A stretch of 64,000 bases of DNA from Hellea sp. (GCA_020629545.1 JAHDDC010000012.1:1-64000); one strand, 5' to 3'. Counted from the stretch's first letter, positions 46,998 through 55,875 are shown. Notes: generated by a model from the letters alone, not told the origin. Made by a program: numbers and translations.

Positions 46998-47439
46998 GAT
47001 GAGCTTTTAAGGCTGTTCCGTAAGCTAAGAGTTCAACACCGCCGGCTCTGCCGGGCTGTTGTCCGATATTCGAATATTCCAAACGGACATTATAAACAGC
47101 GTTGGCCCCGAGTGCGCGAGCTTCGCGTTTCATCCTGATAATGGCTTCGCGCCGTGCCCGATCAATAAGGGTTTCATAGCTGCGCAGTCGTCCGCCAATG
47201 AGAGTCTTGAGCTGAGCGACAATCACTTTGAAATAATCAACCGCGACAACTACATTTCCGCTCACTAAAACTCCGCCCGGCGTAAAGTCATTGGCGTCAA
47301 TTGTCTTGAGATTGACCGTCAGAATATCCGCATATTCGGCTTCGTCTTTCAAAAGCCGCGCCAAGTGATTGCGCTCATTCATGCGGCCAAAAATAAATCC
47401 AACCAATAACAGGATTACAACTGTGAGAATGCCGCTCAT
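46975..47439 (-). CDS. YbjQ-like heavy-metal-binding-fold protein with N-terminal membrane anchor
   Basis: One transmembrane helix (about 3-20, ILTVVILLLVGFIFG) precedes a YbjQ/DUF74-like domain. The diagnostic stretch GGRLRSYETLIDRARREAIIRMKREARALGANAVYNVR parallels the soluble paralogue encoded just upstream (47441-47764). The start is ATG 47439; a TTG at 47451 would overlap the upstream gene. The two paralogues suggest a tandem duplication with gain of a membrane anchor, and perhaps a hetero-oligomer. The function of the fold is unsettled. Confidence 0.8.
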   Translation of the reverse strand: MSGILTVVILLLVGFIFGRMNERNHLARLLKDEAEYADILTVNLKTIDANDFTPGGVLVSGNVVVAVDYFKVIVAQLKTLIGGRLRSYETLIDRARREAIIRMKREARALGANAVYNVRLEYSNIGQQPGRAGGVELLAYGTALKAHHDQHPQT

Positions 47440-47440
47440 A

Positions 47441-47764
47441 TTATGCAACAATCACGGCTGTGCCGTAGACATAAAGCTCTGATGCACCAGACGTAACGGA
47501 TGAGGTGGAGTAGCGCACATTGATCACGGCGTTAGCGCCCATGGCCCGCGCCGCTTCGATCATCCGATCTGTAGCTTCATTACGGGCATCAGATAAAAGT
47601 TCCGTATAACCTTTTAGCTCTCCGCCGACGATATTTTTTAGGCCGGCCATAATATCCCGGCCTACATGTTTGGATCTGACCGTGTTACCCTGCACAAGGC
47701 CGAGGTGGCGTGATATTTGACGCCCAGGCACGGTTTCAAGATTGGTAATAATCAATTCGTTCAT
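47441..47764 (-). CDS. YbjQ (UPF0145) family protein
   Basis: The 107-residue protein matches YbjQ throughout: LETVPGRQISRHLGLVQGNTVRSKHVGRD, then VGGELKGYTELLSDARNEATDRMI and AMGANAVINVRYSTS. These proteins form pentamers with a heavy-metal-associated-like fold and have no established function. ATG 47764 is preceded by GGGAGAG; an upstream in-frame start (47845) lacks family similarity. Its stop lies one base before the membrane-anchored paralogue. Confidence 0.88.
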   Translation of the reverse strand: MNELIITNLETVPGRQISRHLGLVQGNTVRSKHVGRDIMAGLKNIVGGELKGYTELLSDARNEATDRMIEAARAMGANAVINVRYSTSSVTSGASELYVYGTAVIVA

Positions 47765-47864
47765 AATACTCTCCCGAGAACACCCTAATACCCGCACGTT
47801 TTTGTGACCAGCAATTTCTTTCCTTCGATTGCCCTGTCCTTGCAATCAGGTTATGCGCTTCTTC

Positions 47865-48812
47865 ATGACCTTACGAATTGCTTTTCAAATGGACCCCATG
47901 GAAGGGGTCGATATTAATGCCGACACGACATTCGCGCTAGCCGAAATAGCTATGCAACGCGGAATGACAATGTTCGAATACGGCCCAGAGCATTTGGTCT
48001 ATAATGAAGGCCGAATTCAAGCCTTTGCCCGGCCCATGGAAGTGCGCCGAGAAATGGGCAATCATGTGAGTTTTAAGAGCCGGAGGCTCATCGACCTTGA
48101 AGATGACATCGATGTGGTCTGGATGCGTCAGGACCCGCCATTTGATATGGCTTATATTACGGCCGCCCATCTGCTCGAAAGACTTAAGGGCAAGACATTA
48201 GTCGTCAATGATCCGGAATGGGTGCGCTCCTGCCCGGAGAAAATCCTCCCGCTTGATTACCCCGAGCTTATGCCCGAGACATTGATCACACGCCATAAGC
48301 CAGCCATTGATGACTTTCGTCTTAAACACGAGAATATTATTTTAAAGCCGCTATTTGGAAATGGTGGTGCCGGGGTCTTTTTAGTGAAAAAAGACGACGG
48401 CAATTATTCGTCTTTGATCGAAATGTTTATGGAAAGCTCTCGCGAGCCCTTTATCGCCCAAGCCTTTTTAAAGGATGTCTCCAAGGGTGATAAACGTATC
48501 ATTATCATTGACGGCGAAGCTGTCGGGGCGATTAACCGGGTCCCGCAAAAAGGCGAAACGCGCTCTAATATGCATGTCGGCGGAACCGCGGTTCCGACAG
48601 AGCTCACCTTATCGGATATGAAGATCTGCCGCGCCATCGGCCCCATGCTCAAAGCGCGGAGTCAGGTCCTAGTGGGCATTGATGTGATCGGTGATAAAAT
48701 GACCGAGATCAACATCACCTCCCCGACGGGCGTACAAGAGCTCAAGCGTTTTTCCGGCGTTGATGCCGCGGCGCTGTGTTGGGACGCGATTGAAGCAAAG
48801 CTAAATGGCTGA
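47865..48812 (+). CDS. gshB: Glutathione synthetase
   Basis: The 315-residue ATP-grasp enzyme begins with the family N terminus LRIAFQMDPMEGVDINADTTFAL. The ILKPLFGNGGAGVF phosphate loop and the EINITSPTGVQEL metal/substrate segment are typical of GshB. It joins glycine to gamma-glutamylcysteine. Start choice: ATG 47865 matches the family N terminus, while ATG 47853 has CAGG close upstream and is also possible. Confidence 0.93.
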   Translation: MTLRIAFQMDPMEGVDINADTTFALAEIAMQRGMTMFEYGPEHLVYNEGRIQAFARPMEVRREMGNHVSFKSRRLIDLEDDIDVVWMRQDPPFDMAYITAAHLLERLKGKTLVVNDPEWVRSCPEKILPLDYPELMPETLITRHKPAIDDFRLKHENIILKPLFGNGGAGVFLVKKDDGNYSSLIEMFMESSREPFIAQAFLKDVSKGDKRIIIIDGEAVGAINRVPQKGETRSNMHVGGTAVPTELTLSDMKICRAIGPMLKARSQVLVGIDVIGDKMTEINITSPTGVQELKRFSGVDAAALCWDAIEAKLNG

Positions 48813-49263
48813 AACTAACATAAATTTGGACGATGAAACTGAAGAAGAATTGTCCGCGGCTCAGTTAATCGTCCTTATTATTTTCATCATCATAAGCTTT
48901 GCAATTATCGGGTTTTTGCTATGGGCTGGATATAATTCATGGCATTGGGAGTTGGCTTTATCATTCGGAGCATTGGCATTGCTCGTTACGCGAATTGCGA
49001 AAAATGTAGCAAAAAGAGTTCTGTCAAAAACTGTCGATATTGCCGAAATTATAGCCGAGCAGGGAGAAGAAAATCTGGCATTGGAAGACGTGAGAATGAG
49101 TCCCGAAACGCGCCGTATTTTATCCCGAAGTTCAACAGATCCAAAAAGCGATGATGAGGACAAGTGGACCGTTTGGTTGTTTATCCTTTTGTATCTGCTT
49201 ATGATTTTTGTTGCCGTTTTTTGGTACGGAATGGGCATGATCTTCGGACTTATCTTCAGCTAG
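48805..49263 (+). CDS. Small membrane protein of unknown function
   Basis: The 152-residue protein has an acidic N terminus and two close hydrophobic helices (about 20-42 and 50-68). A charged cytoplasmic-type middle follows (about 75-120, with SPETRRILSRSSTDPKSDDED), and a final hydrophobic helix (about 122-150). No family was recognised. It overlaps gshB by eight bases, so it is probably co-expressed with glutathione synthesis. Confidence 0.65.
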   Translation: MAETNINLDDETEEELSAAQLIVLIIFIIISFAIIGFLLWAGYNSWHWELALSFGALALLVTRIAKNVAKRVLSKTVDIAEIIAEQGEENLALEDVRMSPETRRILSRSSTDPKSDDEDKWTVWLFILLYLLMIFVAVFWYGMGMIFGLIFS

Positions 49264-49273
49264 ACTTTAAGCT

Positions 49274-50656
49274 TCACCCCCGCCTCCACGCCAACCAATA
49301 AAAGCGCGCGCCGAGTAGTACTGAAGCGACGGCGAGCCCGGCCAGCAGACCGTACCAAACCCCGGGCGCGCCAATCTCTGTTTTCAGGCCCAGAAACCAC
49401 GCCACTGGAAAGCCAATGACCCAATAGCTCAGACCGGTCATCCACATAGGGACCTTGACATCTTTAAGGCCGCGCAGCAGCTGATTGGCTGCAACCTGGG
49501 TGGCGTCAAAAAGCATAAAGGCTGCCGCAATCGGAAGGAAGCTTAGGACTAGGCCCCTGACCACTTGGTTATTGTCGCTGGAAGCGGACAAATATAAATT
49601 GGCCACCCAGTTCGGCGCTAGCGTAATTAAAGCCGCAAACATCATAATCAAAACGATACAGACCGCTGTCGTGGCCAGCCCGACACGTCGGACAGCTGCT
49701 GGGTTCTGCGCGCCTTGTGCCAGACCAACCCTGACACTCCCCGCCATGGCAAAACCAAAAGGAAGCATAAAGGCCATGGCCGCCGCATTGAGAGCAACCT
49801 GATAGGCCGCGACTTCATGGGTTCCGATCATCGCCATCAGAAAGACACAGGCATTAAATAACATGCCTTCGAAAATTGTGGTGATACTGATCGGCCATCC
49901 CAGCTCGACCACAGCTCTCAGACGCTCCCAATGGGGCCGGAAAAAATTCTCAAACAGTTGAAATTCCCGCGCATCCTTATCCCAATAGCAATAGGCGACG
50001 AACATGAAAAAGCACAGTGTATAGGATATGGATGAGGCGATCCCGGCACCGATCAGTTCTAAACGCGGAAAGCTCCAAAGACCGAATATCAAGAGCGCGT
50101 TCAGCCCGGCATTTATCAGTACCGTAATAGTGACAAGTATAAGCGGCACGCGCGTTTTCTCAATGGCGGCGAGGAAATTGCGCAGCGCCCAAACGCCAAG
50201 TGCAAATGGCCAACCCGCAATGAGCGCCATCATATAATGGGCGGCAGGTCGCGCCAATTCCGGTTTGACCAAAGCGATCAAGGGTTCGATGAAAAATAAA
50301 AGTATCAGTGCAAAGGGCGCCATCATAAAAACGACCCACAGCGCCATACGTACGGTCTTTCGTGCATCGCGCCGATCCTCGCTATCTGCGCCAAGGGCCT
50401 GCGACACTAGCGGGGTCACAGCCATAACCGGACCGCAGCCTATCATCCAAAGAAGGAAATAAATAACCGAACCTAATCCGGCAGCGGCCAAAGCTTCGGG
50501 CCCGATCCGGCCTAGCATGACCGTATCCACAAAATAGATGGAAAACTGAATGAACTGCGCCGCGGCCATGGGCAGGCCCAGCCATAATAAGGCTTTAAGC
50601 TCGCCGAAAAACGTGTTCGGCATAATGTATTTTTGATTTGTTTTAAGGTCTTGCAT
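49274..50656 (-). CDS. MATE-family multidrug/cation antiporter
   Basis: The protein (460 residues) has about twelve transmembrane helices with the MATE signatures VDTVMLGRIGPEALAAAGLG and MAVTPLVSQALGAD in the first half. The repeat in the second half has FGFAMAGSVRVGLAQGAQN. These proteins export cationic drugs or organic compounds by H+ or Na+ antiport. ATG 50656 is preferred: ATG 50734 would lie inside the hairpin of the upstream leader. ATG 50623 is another option. A putative leader peptide and alternative hairpins upstream may control the gene. Confidence 0.88.
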   Translation of the reverse strand: MQDLKTNQKYIMPNTFFGELKALLWLGLPMAAAQFIQFSIYFVDTVMLGRIGPEALAAAGLGSVIYFLLWMIGCGPVMAVTPLVSQALGADSEDRRDARKTVRMALWVVFMMAPFALILLFFIEPLIALVKPELARPAAHYMMALIAGWPFALGVWALRNFLAAIEKTRVPLILVTITVLINAGLNALLIFGLWSFPRLELIGAGIASSISYTLCFFMFVAYCYWDKDAREFQLFENFFRPHWERLRAVVELGWPISITTIFEGMLFNACVFLMAMIGTHEVAAYQVALNAAAMAFMLPFGFAMAGSVRVGLAQGAQNPAAVRRVGLATTAVCIVLIMMFAALITLAPNWVANLYLSASSDNNQVVRGLVLSFLPIAAAFMLFDATQVAANQLLRGLKDVKVPMWMTGLSYWVIGFPVAWFLGLKTEIGAPGVWYGLLAGLAVASVLLGARFYWLAWRRG

Positions 50657-50696
50657 TTTATCTTCGTGTGATTGGTTTTGGAAAAGAGTCGAAGAT

Positions 50697-50766
50697 AAAA
50701 AATTACCCCCGAGAGCGATGGCTCCGGAGGTCATGAAAAAATGCCTCGGGAGCTAGATGGTCGAGG
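50697..50766 (-). promoter_or_regulatory. Putative transcription attenuator upstream of MATE gene
   Basis: On the minus strand two mutually exclusive hairpins share bases 50745-50748. Hairpin A is CCTCG/CGAGG (50762-50766 with 50744-50748, 13-base loop), followed by six T (50736-50741). Hairpin B is CTCCCGAG/CTCGGGGG (50745-50752 with 50706-50713), followed by TAATTTTTT (50697-50705). Hairpin A overlaps the end of a short frame whose stop codon is at 50753-50755. This is the architecture of leader-peptide attenuation. Regulation is inferred. Confidence 0.45.
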
Positions 50767-50827
50767 ACGCGCAAAGACGGAATCGCGTTGCGGCCGCCTC
50801 CTCTACATTCATCATGAAAATATTCAT
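50753..50827 (-). CDS. Putative 24-residue leader peptide of the MATE gene
   Basis: ATG 50827 has GGAG six bases upstream on the minus strand. A second in-frame ATG (50839) has AGG upstream. The frame runs 24 codons to TAG at 50753-50755, inside hairpin A of the attenuator. An internal GAGGAGG could stall ribosomes. Antibiotic-induced stalling would give a route to switch on the exporter. The peptide resembles no known leader. Confidence 0.35.
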   Translation of the reverse strand: MNIFMMNVEEAAATRFRLCASSTI

Positions 50828-50894
50828 GGTTTGCTCCATTTAACCTTTGGCGCCTCTACGCCGCCTGCGACAAGCTGTCAATGGAAAATAGGGA

Positions 50895-51443
50895 TTAACG
50901 CGGGGCGCGTTTGGCGAGGATACGCTGCAAAGTCCGGCGGTGCATGTTCAGACGACGCGCCGTTTCCGAGACATTTTTACCGCAGAGTTCATAGACCCGT
51001 TGGATATGTTCCCATCTGACACGGTCGGCAGACATAGGATTTTCCGGCGGCGCCGGGCGCTCACCTTCACTGGCCAATAAGGCTTTACAGACATCATCGG
51101 CGTCAGCAGGCTTGGCAAGATAATCGACTGCACCGGCTTTGACCGCGTGCACGGCCGTAGCGAGATTTCCATATCCAGTCAGCATGACCATTTTACAATC
51201 AGGTCGGGCCTGATGCAGCGCGTCAACGACGGTTAGTCCATTCCCGTCTTCGAGACGCATATCAAGCACACCAAAGGCCGGAGGATTGGATTTGACCACA
51301 GCCATAGCTTCGGCGACCGATTCAACCGTGGTTACATTAAACCCCCGATGCTCCATGGCACGTCCGAGACGGTTCCGAAACGGTCCATCATCATCTAATA
51401 TCATCAAGGTATTATCTTCGGGGAGATTGTACTCAGTCGCCAT
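50895..51443 (-). CDS. regA: RegA/PrrA/ActR-type response regulator
   Basis: The receiver domain (about 10-125) has acidic residues LDDDG (16-20) and the phospho-acceptor Asp61 in FGVLDMRLEDG. The C-terminal Fis-type helix-turn-helix (about 145-178) carries NVSETARRLNMHRRTLQRIL, the near-invariant RegA DNA-binding element. RegA controls photosynthetic, respiratory and other redox genes. Unlike Rhodobacter, it lies downstream of regB on the same strand, 87 bases away, rather than next to senC. Confidence 0.95.
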   Translation of the reverse strand: MATEYNLPEDNTLMILDDDGPFRNRLGRAMEHRGFNVTTVESVAEAMAVVKSNPPAFGVLDMRLEDGNGLTVVDALHQARPDCKMVMLTGYGNLATAVHAVKAGAVDYLAKPADADDVCKALLASEGERPAPPENPMSADRVRWEHIQRVYELCGKNVSETARRLNMHRRTLQRILAKRAPR

Positions 51444-51530
51444 TGCACTTCCTTAAACGCCGGTCCGGCTCGTAAGCAATATGACAAAAATTTAAACCAA
51501 AGTCAGTAAAAAACGAACACTGGTGTTAAT

Positions 51531-52877
51531 TTATGTTGCCGTGCCGAGAATAGCTTCTTTCGGCCACTGCATTGTTACGACAGCGCCGCCGCCGGATTTA
51601 TTATCAAACCTAACTTGCGCGCCTGTGCGCTCCAAAAGTGTTTTTGAAATAAACAGCCCAAGCCCAAGCCCGCCGGCTTTGCGGCGTTCGGCCCGGCCTG
51701 AAATATATGGCTCACCTAATCGGTCGCGCACGGCGGCGTCAAAGCCCGGCCCGTCATCTTCGATTGTCAGTTCGATATGGGCCTCGTCCCAGCTTCCGGT
51801 CAGAACAACTTCTGACGTGGCAAAACTCACGGCGTTTTCGATCAAATTACGCAGCCCATAAATAAGTTCCGCCCTTCGGTGCATGGTCGGTGGGTTGCCT
51901 TCGCCTTTAAGAGCGATGTCAATCGTTACCCGGCTGTCAATTTCATCATAGGGCTCGGAGGCTTCTTCCAGCAGAACATCAAAAGACAAATTGTCATGAA
52001 AGATATCCCCCTGATCGCCGCGCTGTCCTAATTGTTTCAGGATATCACGGCAACGCGCTGTTTGGCTGAGAAGAAGCTCGATATCCTCGGCCATGTGGGT
52101 TCCTGGTTTAACGTCGCGCGACATTTCCTTGGCCGTCAGGCGTATCGTAGCCAGCGGCGTACCCAGCTCATGCGCGGCCGCCGCTGCCATCCCGCCAAGG
52201 GCGGATAGCTTTTGTTCATGGGCAAGGACAGACTCCGTCGCAGCCAAAGCTTCGGACATGCGACGGGACTCACGAGCTGAGCGCCACGTATAAATCGACA
52301 TGAAAACCATGCCAATTATCAAGGCAAACCAGCTCCCAAGTCTAAACATAAAGGGAAGCTGAAAACCAGACTCGCTCCAGGGTAAGGGCTGAAAACTATA
52401 CACCATGGCAAAAGATGCAGCGGCAGCGATCAGTCCAAGCAACATGAGCACAGGCCGGCTGAGAGTTGTCGCACTTGTAACCACGGGTGCAATTAAGAGC
52501 AAAGCAAACGGATTATTCATACCCCCTGTGAGCCAGAGCAAAACCGCCAATTGCACAAGATCAAACCCAAGCTGCGCGATCGCCTCAGTATCTTCAACCC
52601 GACGGTCTAGTGGCAAAACAACGGTCACAGCGATATTCACCAAAGCCGACAGCCCGATAATCATAAAACAGGTTAAGAGCGGTAATTGATAGCCAAGCCC
52701 AAACGCGACTAAAAGAAGGGCAGCTGTCTGTCCCGCAATCGCCATCCAGCGCAGTAATACCATTGTTGATCGTCTTAACCGCCCCGAAACCTGCCGAGAT
52801 AATGGAATAATCCCCTTGTCTGACCGCCGGGATCCAAATGGAAAAATTGTCGCGCGGGATTTCTCTGTCATGGACAT
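51531..52877 (-). CDS. regB: RegB/PrrB/ActS-type redox-sensing histidine kinase
   Basis: The membrane domain (about 40-200) holds the ubiquinone-contact motif GGMNNPF (118-124). The dimerisation helix has HELGTPLATI (His236), and the conserved redox-box cysteine lies in TARCRDILKQLG (Cys276). The ATPase G-boxes follow (IEDDGPGFD, GLGLGLFISK). RegB senses redox state through quinones and Cys oxidation and phosphorylates RegA. It is divergent from the SCO gene, as in Rhodobacter. Confidence 0.95.
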   Translation of the reverse strand: MSMTEKSRATIFPFGSRRSDKGIIPLSRQVSGRLRRSTMVLLRWMAIAGQTAALLLVAFGLGYQLPLLTCFMIIGLSALVNIAVTVVLPLDRRVEDTEAIAQLGFDLVQLAVLLWLTGGMNNPFALLLIAPVVTSATTLSRPVLMLLGLIAAAASFAMVYSFQPLPWSESGFQLPFMFRLGSWFALIIGMVFMSIYTWRSARESRRMSEALAATESVLAHEQKLSALGGMAAAAAHELGTPLATIRLTAKEMSRDVKPGTHMAEDIELLLSQTARCRDILKQLGQRGDQGDIFHDNLSFDVLLEEASEPYDEIDSRVTIDIALKGEGNPPTMHRRAELIYGLRNLIENAVSFATSEVVLTGSWDEAHIELTIEDDGPGFDAAVRDRLGEPYISGRAERRKAGGLGLGLFISKTLLERTGAQVRFDNKSGGGAVVTMQWPKEAILGTAT

Positions 52878-52932
52878 ACGGGTCTCATTGCTTCATTAGC
52901 CGTCAGTCTAAAATAAAAAACGTTATAACACC

Positions 52933-53550
52933 ATGACCCGATTGACCCAGATTTTCATTGCTGCCCTGTTTATTTCGGCACTATTCATGCCGGCCTGCAA
53001 TAACAAAACGGATGCTGGACAATCCGGGCGGGTAACCGCAACGGGGAATGCCGACATAGGCGGCCCGTTTGAACTCGTTGACCAAGACGGCCAGCCCTTT
53101 TCACACCAGGACTTATTGGGACAGCCACATTTAGTCTATTTTGGTTTTGCGTATTGTCCCGATGTCTGCCCTTTGGCTTTGCAGCAAATGGGCGCGGCCT
53201 TATCGACGGTGGATAAGGACGCTAGCTTTTTTCTGCCGGTATTTATTTCAGTTGATCCTGAGCGCGATACGCCGAAAGCTCTGAAAAGTTATGTTCAAAA
53301 TAATGGTTTTCCTAAGGGCCTCATTGGCCTCACCGGAAGTTTGGAACAGATTGAAACCGCCAAGGCGGCTTATAAAATCTATTCCAATAAAGTTGAAGAT
53401 CCTGCCAGCGCTGGCGACTATACTGTCGATCACGCAAGTTTGATTTTTCTGATGGACGAGACCGGAAAGTTCAGAGACGTCTTTACCCATAACACCACAA
53501 CCGAAGAGATAACAGCCCGGCTACGAAAATTCAAAAAGTCTGGTCGCTAA
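52933..53550 (+). CDS. senC: SCO1/SenC family copper chaperone
   Basis: The periplasmic thioredoxin-like protein has the copper-binding CPDVC motif (Cys75, Cys79) and the distal His near DHASLIF (about 168). The N-terminal segment is hydrophobic with a Cys at 22 (MPAC), a possible lipobox. SCO proteins assemble the CuA site of cytochrome oxidase. Its position beside regB follows the usual RegB-SenC linkage. Confidence 0.92.
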   Translation: MTRLTQIFIAALFISALFMPACNNKTDAGQSGRVTATGNADIGGPFELVDQDGQPFSHQDLLGQPHLVYFGFAYCPDVCPLALQQMGAALSTVDKDASFFLPVFISVDPERDTPKALKSYVQNNGFPKGLIGLTGSLEQIETAKAAYKIYSNKVEDPASAGDYTVDHASLIFLMDETGKFRDVFTHNTTTEEITARLRKFKKSGR

Positions 53551-53558
53551 AAAATCTT

Positions 53559-55103
53559 TTAAGGTTGATGCGTCACCGTTAACCCATACTTATTAAGCCC
53601 TTTAGTTGTTCCAGAGGCCAGGCGTTCCAGATCGCGTGCAGTGATTGGCGTCGGCGGATTCATCTTTATGTCGAGCGTGCCGCCTTCACTTAGGAAGTCA
53701 GCCGCGACATTTGCCACATCGGATAAGAGCTCTTTATCGGCTTCGGTCTTTCCCATCATAGGGAGAGCCATCAAACCAAACCGCGCATTCATCTGGGTCA
53801 TTTTTGGGGACGTTCCTAAAATTTCACCCGCAATAGCCATGCCCTTTTCAACCATAGAATAATCCGTAATTTTTAGGTTCATGCGATTAATTGACATGTC
53901 CTGAAAATTAGACAGAGCGTCGCTATTTCCGCGCGCACCCGTTCCGCGGGCTTCCAGATCGTAACGGACATCCATGATATCTTTGACCACAAAAAATGAA
54001 TCAGTCACGGTTAATGTGTCACTGGCCGCATCTTTGATTTTCGTCGCTTGGCCTGTGATTTGAAGCTCATTTACGCCGATTTTGCTCAACATCTTAAGTT
54101 GGTCGCCCCATTCACCTTTTGCGGCAGATTCCGGGGAAAATTTGATATATATCGGACTTAGAACCTGTCGTTCGGTAGTGACATCGCCCTTGGTTTTAGT
54201 TTCAGTTTGAAATCCGGTCATATTGAAGGATGTCGTGCCGGATAACATTGTAAAATCCTGCATCTGGAAATTACCAAAGCCAGATTGCATCGGACTCATG
54301 CCCCGCCGGCTTTTACCCTGCATGCCTTTGCCCATTTGATTCATAATGGACTCTTCAATATCGCTGGCTGACAGTGATCTAAGGCTGAGCTCAAACGGTT
54401 TTTTCGAATGCTTGGCTTTGCCGGTCACGGCGATGTTTTCCGCCAGAAAAGCGCCTTTGCCCGTCGTTTCATCTGTGCCCCAGCCAAATGTATCAATGGT
54501 CATATTGCCATCATCGCCCGACATGTTCATGCCTTCGAGCATCATCGCCCCAAACCCAAAATCGCCATCTTTTATGTCCAAATCAATGTCGTCAAACGAA
54601 TCCATATTGGCGAGCATATCCAGAATTCGAGCCGCCATTTCAGGCTCAGGACGGCTCAGGACAAGGCTATCAATTGTACCATTTGTTTTATCATCAGCAA
54701 TCTTGACATTGCTTAGGCTCATACGGTCAAATGTCGGCTGCTCGCCATCCATATGAACCCCATCGAGCTTGAGGTTGGCGACCTGAACGGTTTTATTTTT
54801 GTCCGTTTTGAAGCTCAGATTTTTATACTGGTAGTCACCCGCTTTGCCCTTTTTTGATGCCCAATTGGCCGAGTCGTCTGATAGGCCAAGACCTTTTAGG
54901 GCCTGTTCTGCTTCGGCTTCGGAAACCTTACGATCTTCCACCTCAAGCATTTTGCGCATGATCTTACCGCTGGTTGGTGTCGCGCTCATCTTCATTGTGC
55001 TTGGGAGATTGACATTTTCTGCGGCATCTTTACTCCCGCAGGCTCCGAGCAGCATTAAACTGGATAGTGCAGCGATCGAGACGGTGTGACGAAGGATAAT
55101 CAT
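53559..55103 (-). CDS. Large lipoprotein of unknown function
   Basis: A lipobox (LLGAC, Cys22 from ATG 55103) leads about 490 residues rich in Asp, Met, Ser and Lys, with repeated beta-type segments around TLDIKM, NVKIADD and NMKITDYS. It is predicted to sit in the periplasm on a membrane. The repeats recall AsmA- or DUF945-type beta proteins, but I cannot place it. ATG 55103 is preferred: AAAGGA stands eight bases upstream, and the start overlaps that of the divergent gene at 55102. Confidence 0.7.
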   Translation of the reverse strand: MIILRHTVSIAALSSLMLLGACGSKDAAENVNLPSTMKMSATPTSGKIMRKMLEVEDRKVSEAEAEQALKGLGLSDDSANWASKKGKAGDYQYKNLSFKTDKNKTVQVANLKLDGVHMDGEQPTFDRMSLSNVKIADDKTNGTIDSLVLSRPEPEMAARILDMLANMDSFDDIDLDIKDGDFGFGAMMLEGMNMSGDDGNMTIDTFGWGTDETTGKGAFLAENIAVTGKAKHSKKPFELSLRSLSASDIEESIMNQMGKGMQGKSRRGMSPMQSGFGNFQMQDFTMLSGTTSFNMTGFQTETKTKGDVTTERQVLSPIYIKFSPESAAKGEWGDQLKMLSKIGVNELQITGQATKIKDAASDTLTVTDSFFVVKDIMDVRYDLEARGTGARGNSDALSNFQDMSINRMNLKITDYSMVEKGMAIAGEILGTSPKMTQMNARFGLMALPMMGKTEADKELLSDVANVAADFLSEGGTLDIKMNPPTPITARDLERLASGTTKGLNKYGLTVTHQP

Positions 55104-55875
55104 GGCAGGATTCCTTTCCAAATTACAAAATTACAGCTCTCATAGCAGCTCGTCCCGAGATACTAAAGCAAAACTACCAGTTCGAGACCCAGATGATCCT
55201 CGGGTTATATACAGGAATTCCGATAGAGCCAAACGGATTACACTTAAAATCAAACCCAGCGATCGTGAGGTCACAGTAACGGTCCCAGGTATACGATCAT
55301 TACCCAAGGCGATGAAATTTGTACGCCAGCAACGCGAATGGATCGAGATTCAGCTCGAAGCCTTACCCGATCCACAGCCATTCACATCTGGAATGAATAT
55401 ATTGTTCGAGGGTGAGGACTACAAACTTATTCACGCAGAAGGCCGCGGACGGCCCAAGGTTAATCGGGAGACCCGCGAAATTATTGTGCCCGCACCGGAC
55501 GGTACATTTGAAGGCCGGGTCAAGCGCTTGCTCATCCGCGAAGCCCGTGAACAGCTCACCGCAGCCAGCGAATATTATGCGGGTCAGCTTTCCCGTCCGA
55601 TTGAAAAAATTACGGTCCGGGATACCTCATCGCGATGGGGTTCATGTATCACGCGGCGGGGCAAAGGGCATATTTCCTATTCATGGCGTCTCGTCTGCGC
55701 GCCGCCTTTTGTCCTAGATTATGTCGCCGCTCATGAATGTGCCCACATGGTAGAGGCCAACCATAGCGCGGCCTATTGGCGGGTCGTTGACAGTATTTTT
55801 CCCGACTATAAACAGGCGAAAAACTGGCTCAAAAAGAACGGGGCATTTCTTCACGCAGTCGGCGCGCAATACTGA
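55102..55875 (+). CDS. YgjP/SprT-like zinc metallopeptidase (M48-type, DUF45)
   Basis: The C-terminal catalytic region has RWGSCITRRGKGHISYSWRL followed by VAAHECAHMVEANHS, an HExxH zinc site, and the downstream YWRVVDSIFPDYKQAKNWLK helix. This is the YgjP-like DUF45 family. The N-terminal 40 residues are basic and low in complexity. Peptidase activity is predicted, not shown, and the substrate is unknown. GAAGGA precedes ATG 55102, which shares bases with the divergent lipoprotein's start codon. Confidence 0.88.
   Translation: MAGFLSKLQNYSSHSSSSRDTKAKLPVRDPDDPRVIYRNSDRAKRITLKIKPSDREVTVTVPGIRSLPKAMKFVRQQREWIEIQLEALPDPQPFTSGMNILFEGEDYKLIHAEGRGRPKVNRETREIIVPAPDGTFEGRVKRLLIREAREQLTAASEYYAGQLSRPIEKITVRDTSSRWGSCITRRGKGHISYSWRLVCAPPFVLDYVAAHECAHMVEANHSAAYWRVVDSIFPDYKQAKNWLKKNGAFLHAVGAQY

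Noticed and set aside
50656-50734. Extended MATE N terminus from ATG 50734
   Set aside because: The added 26 residues are not family-like and the codons lie in the putative attenuator hairpin.
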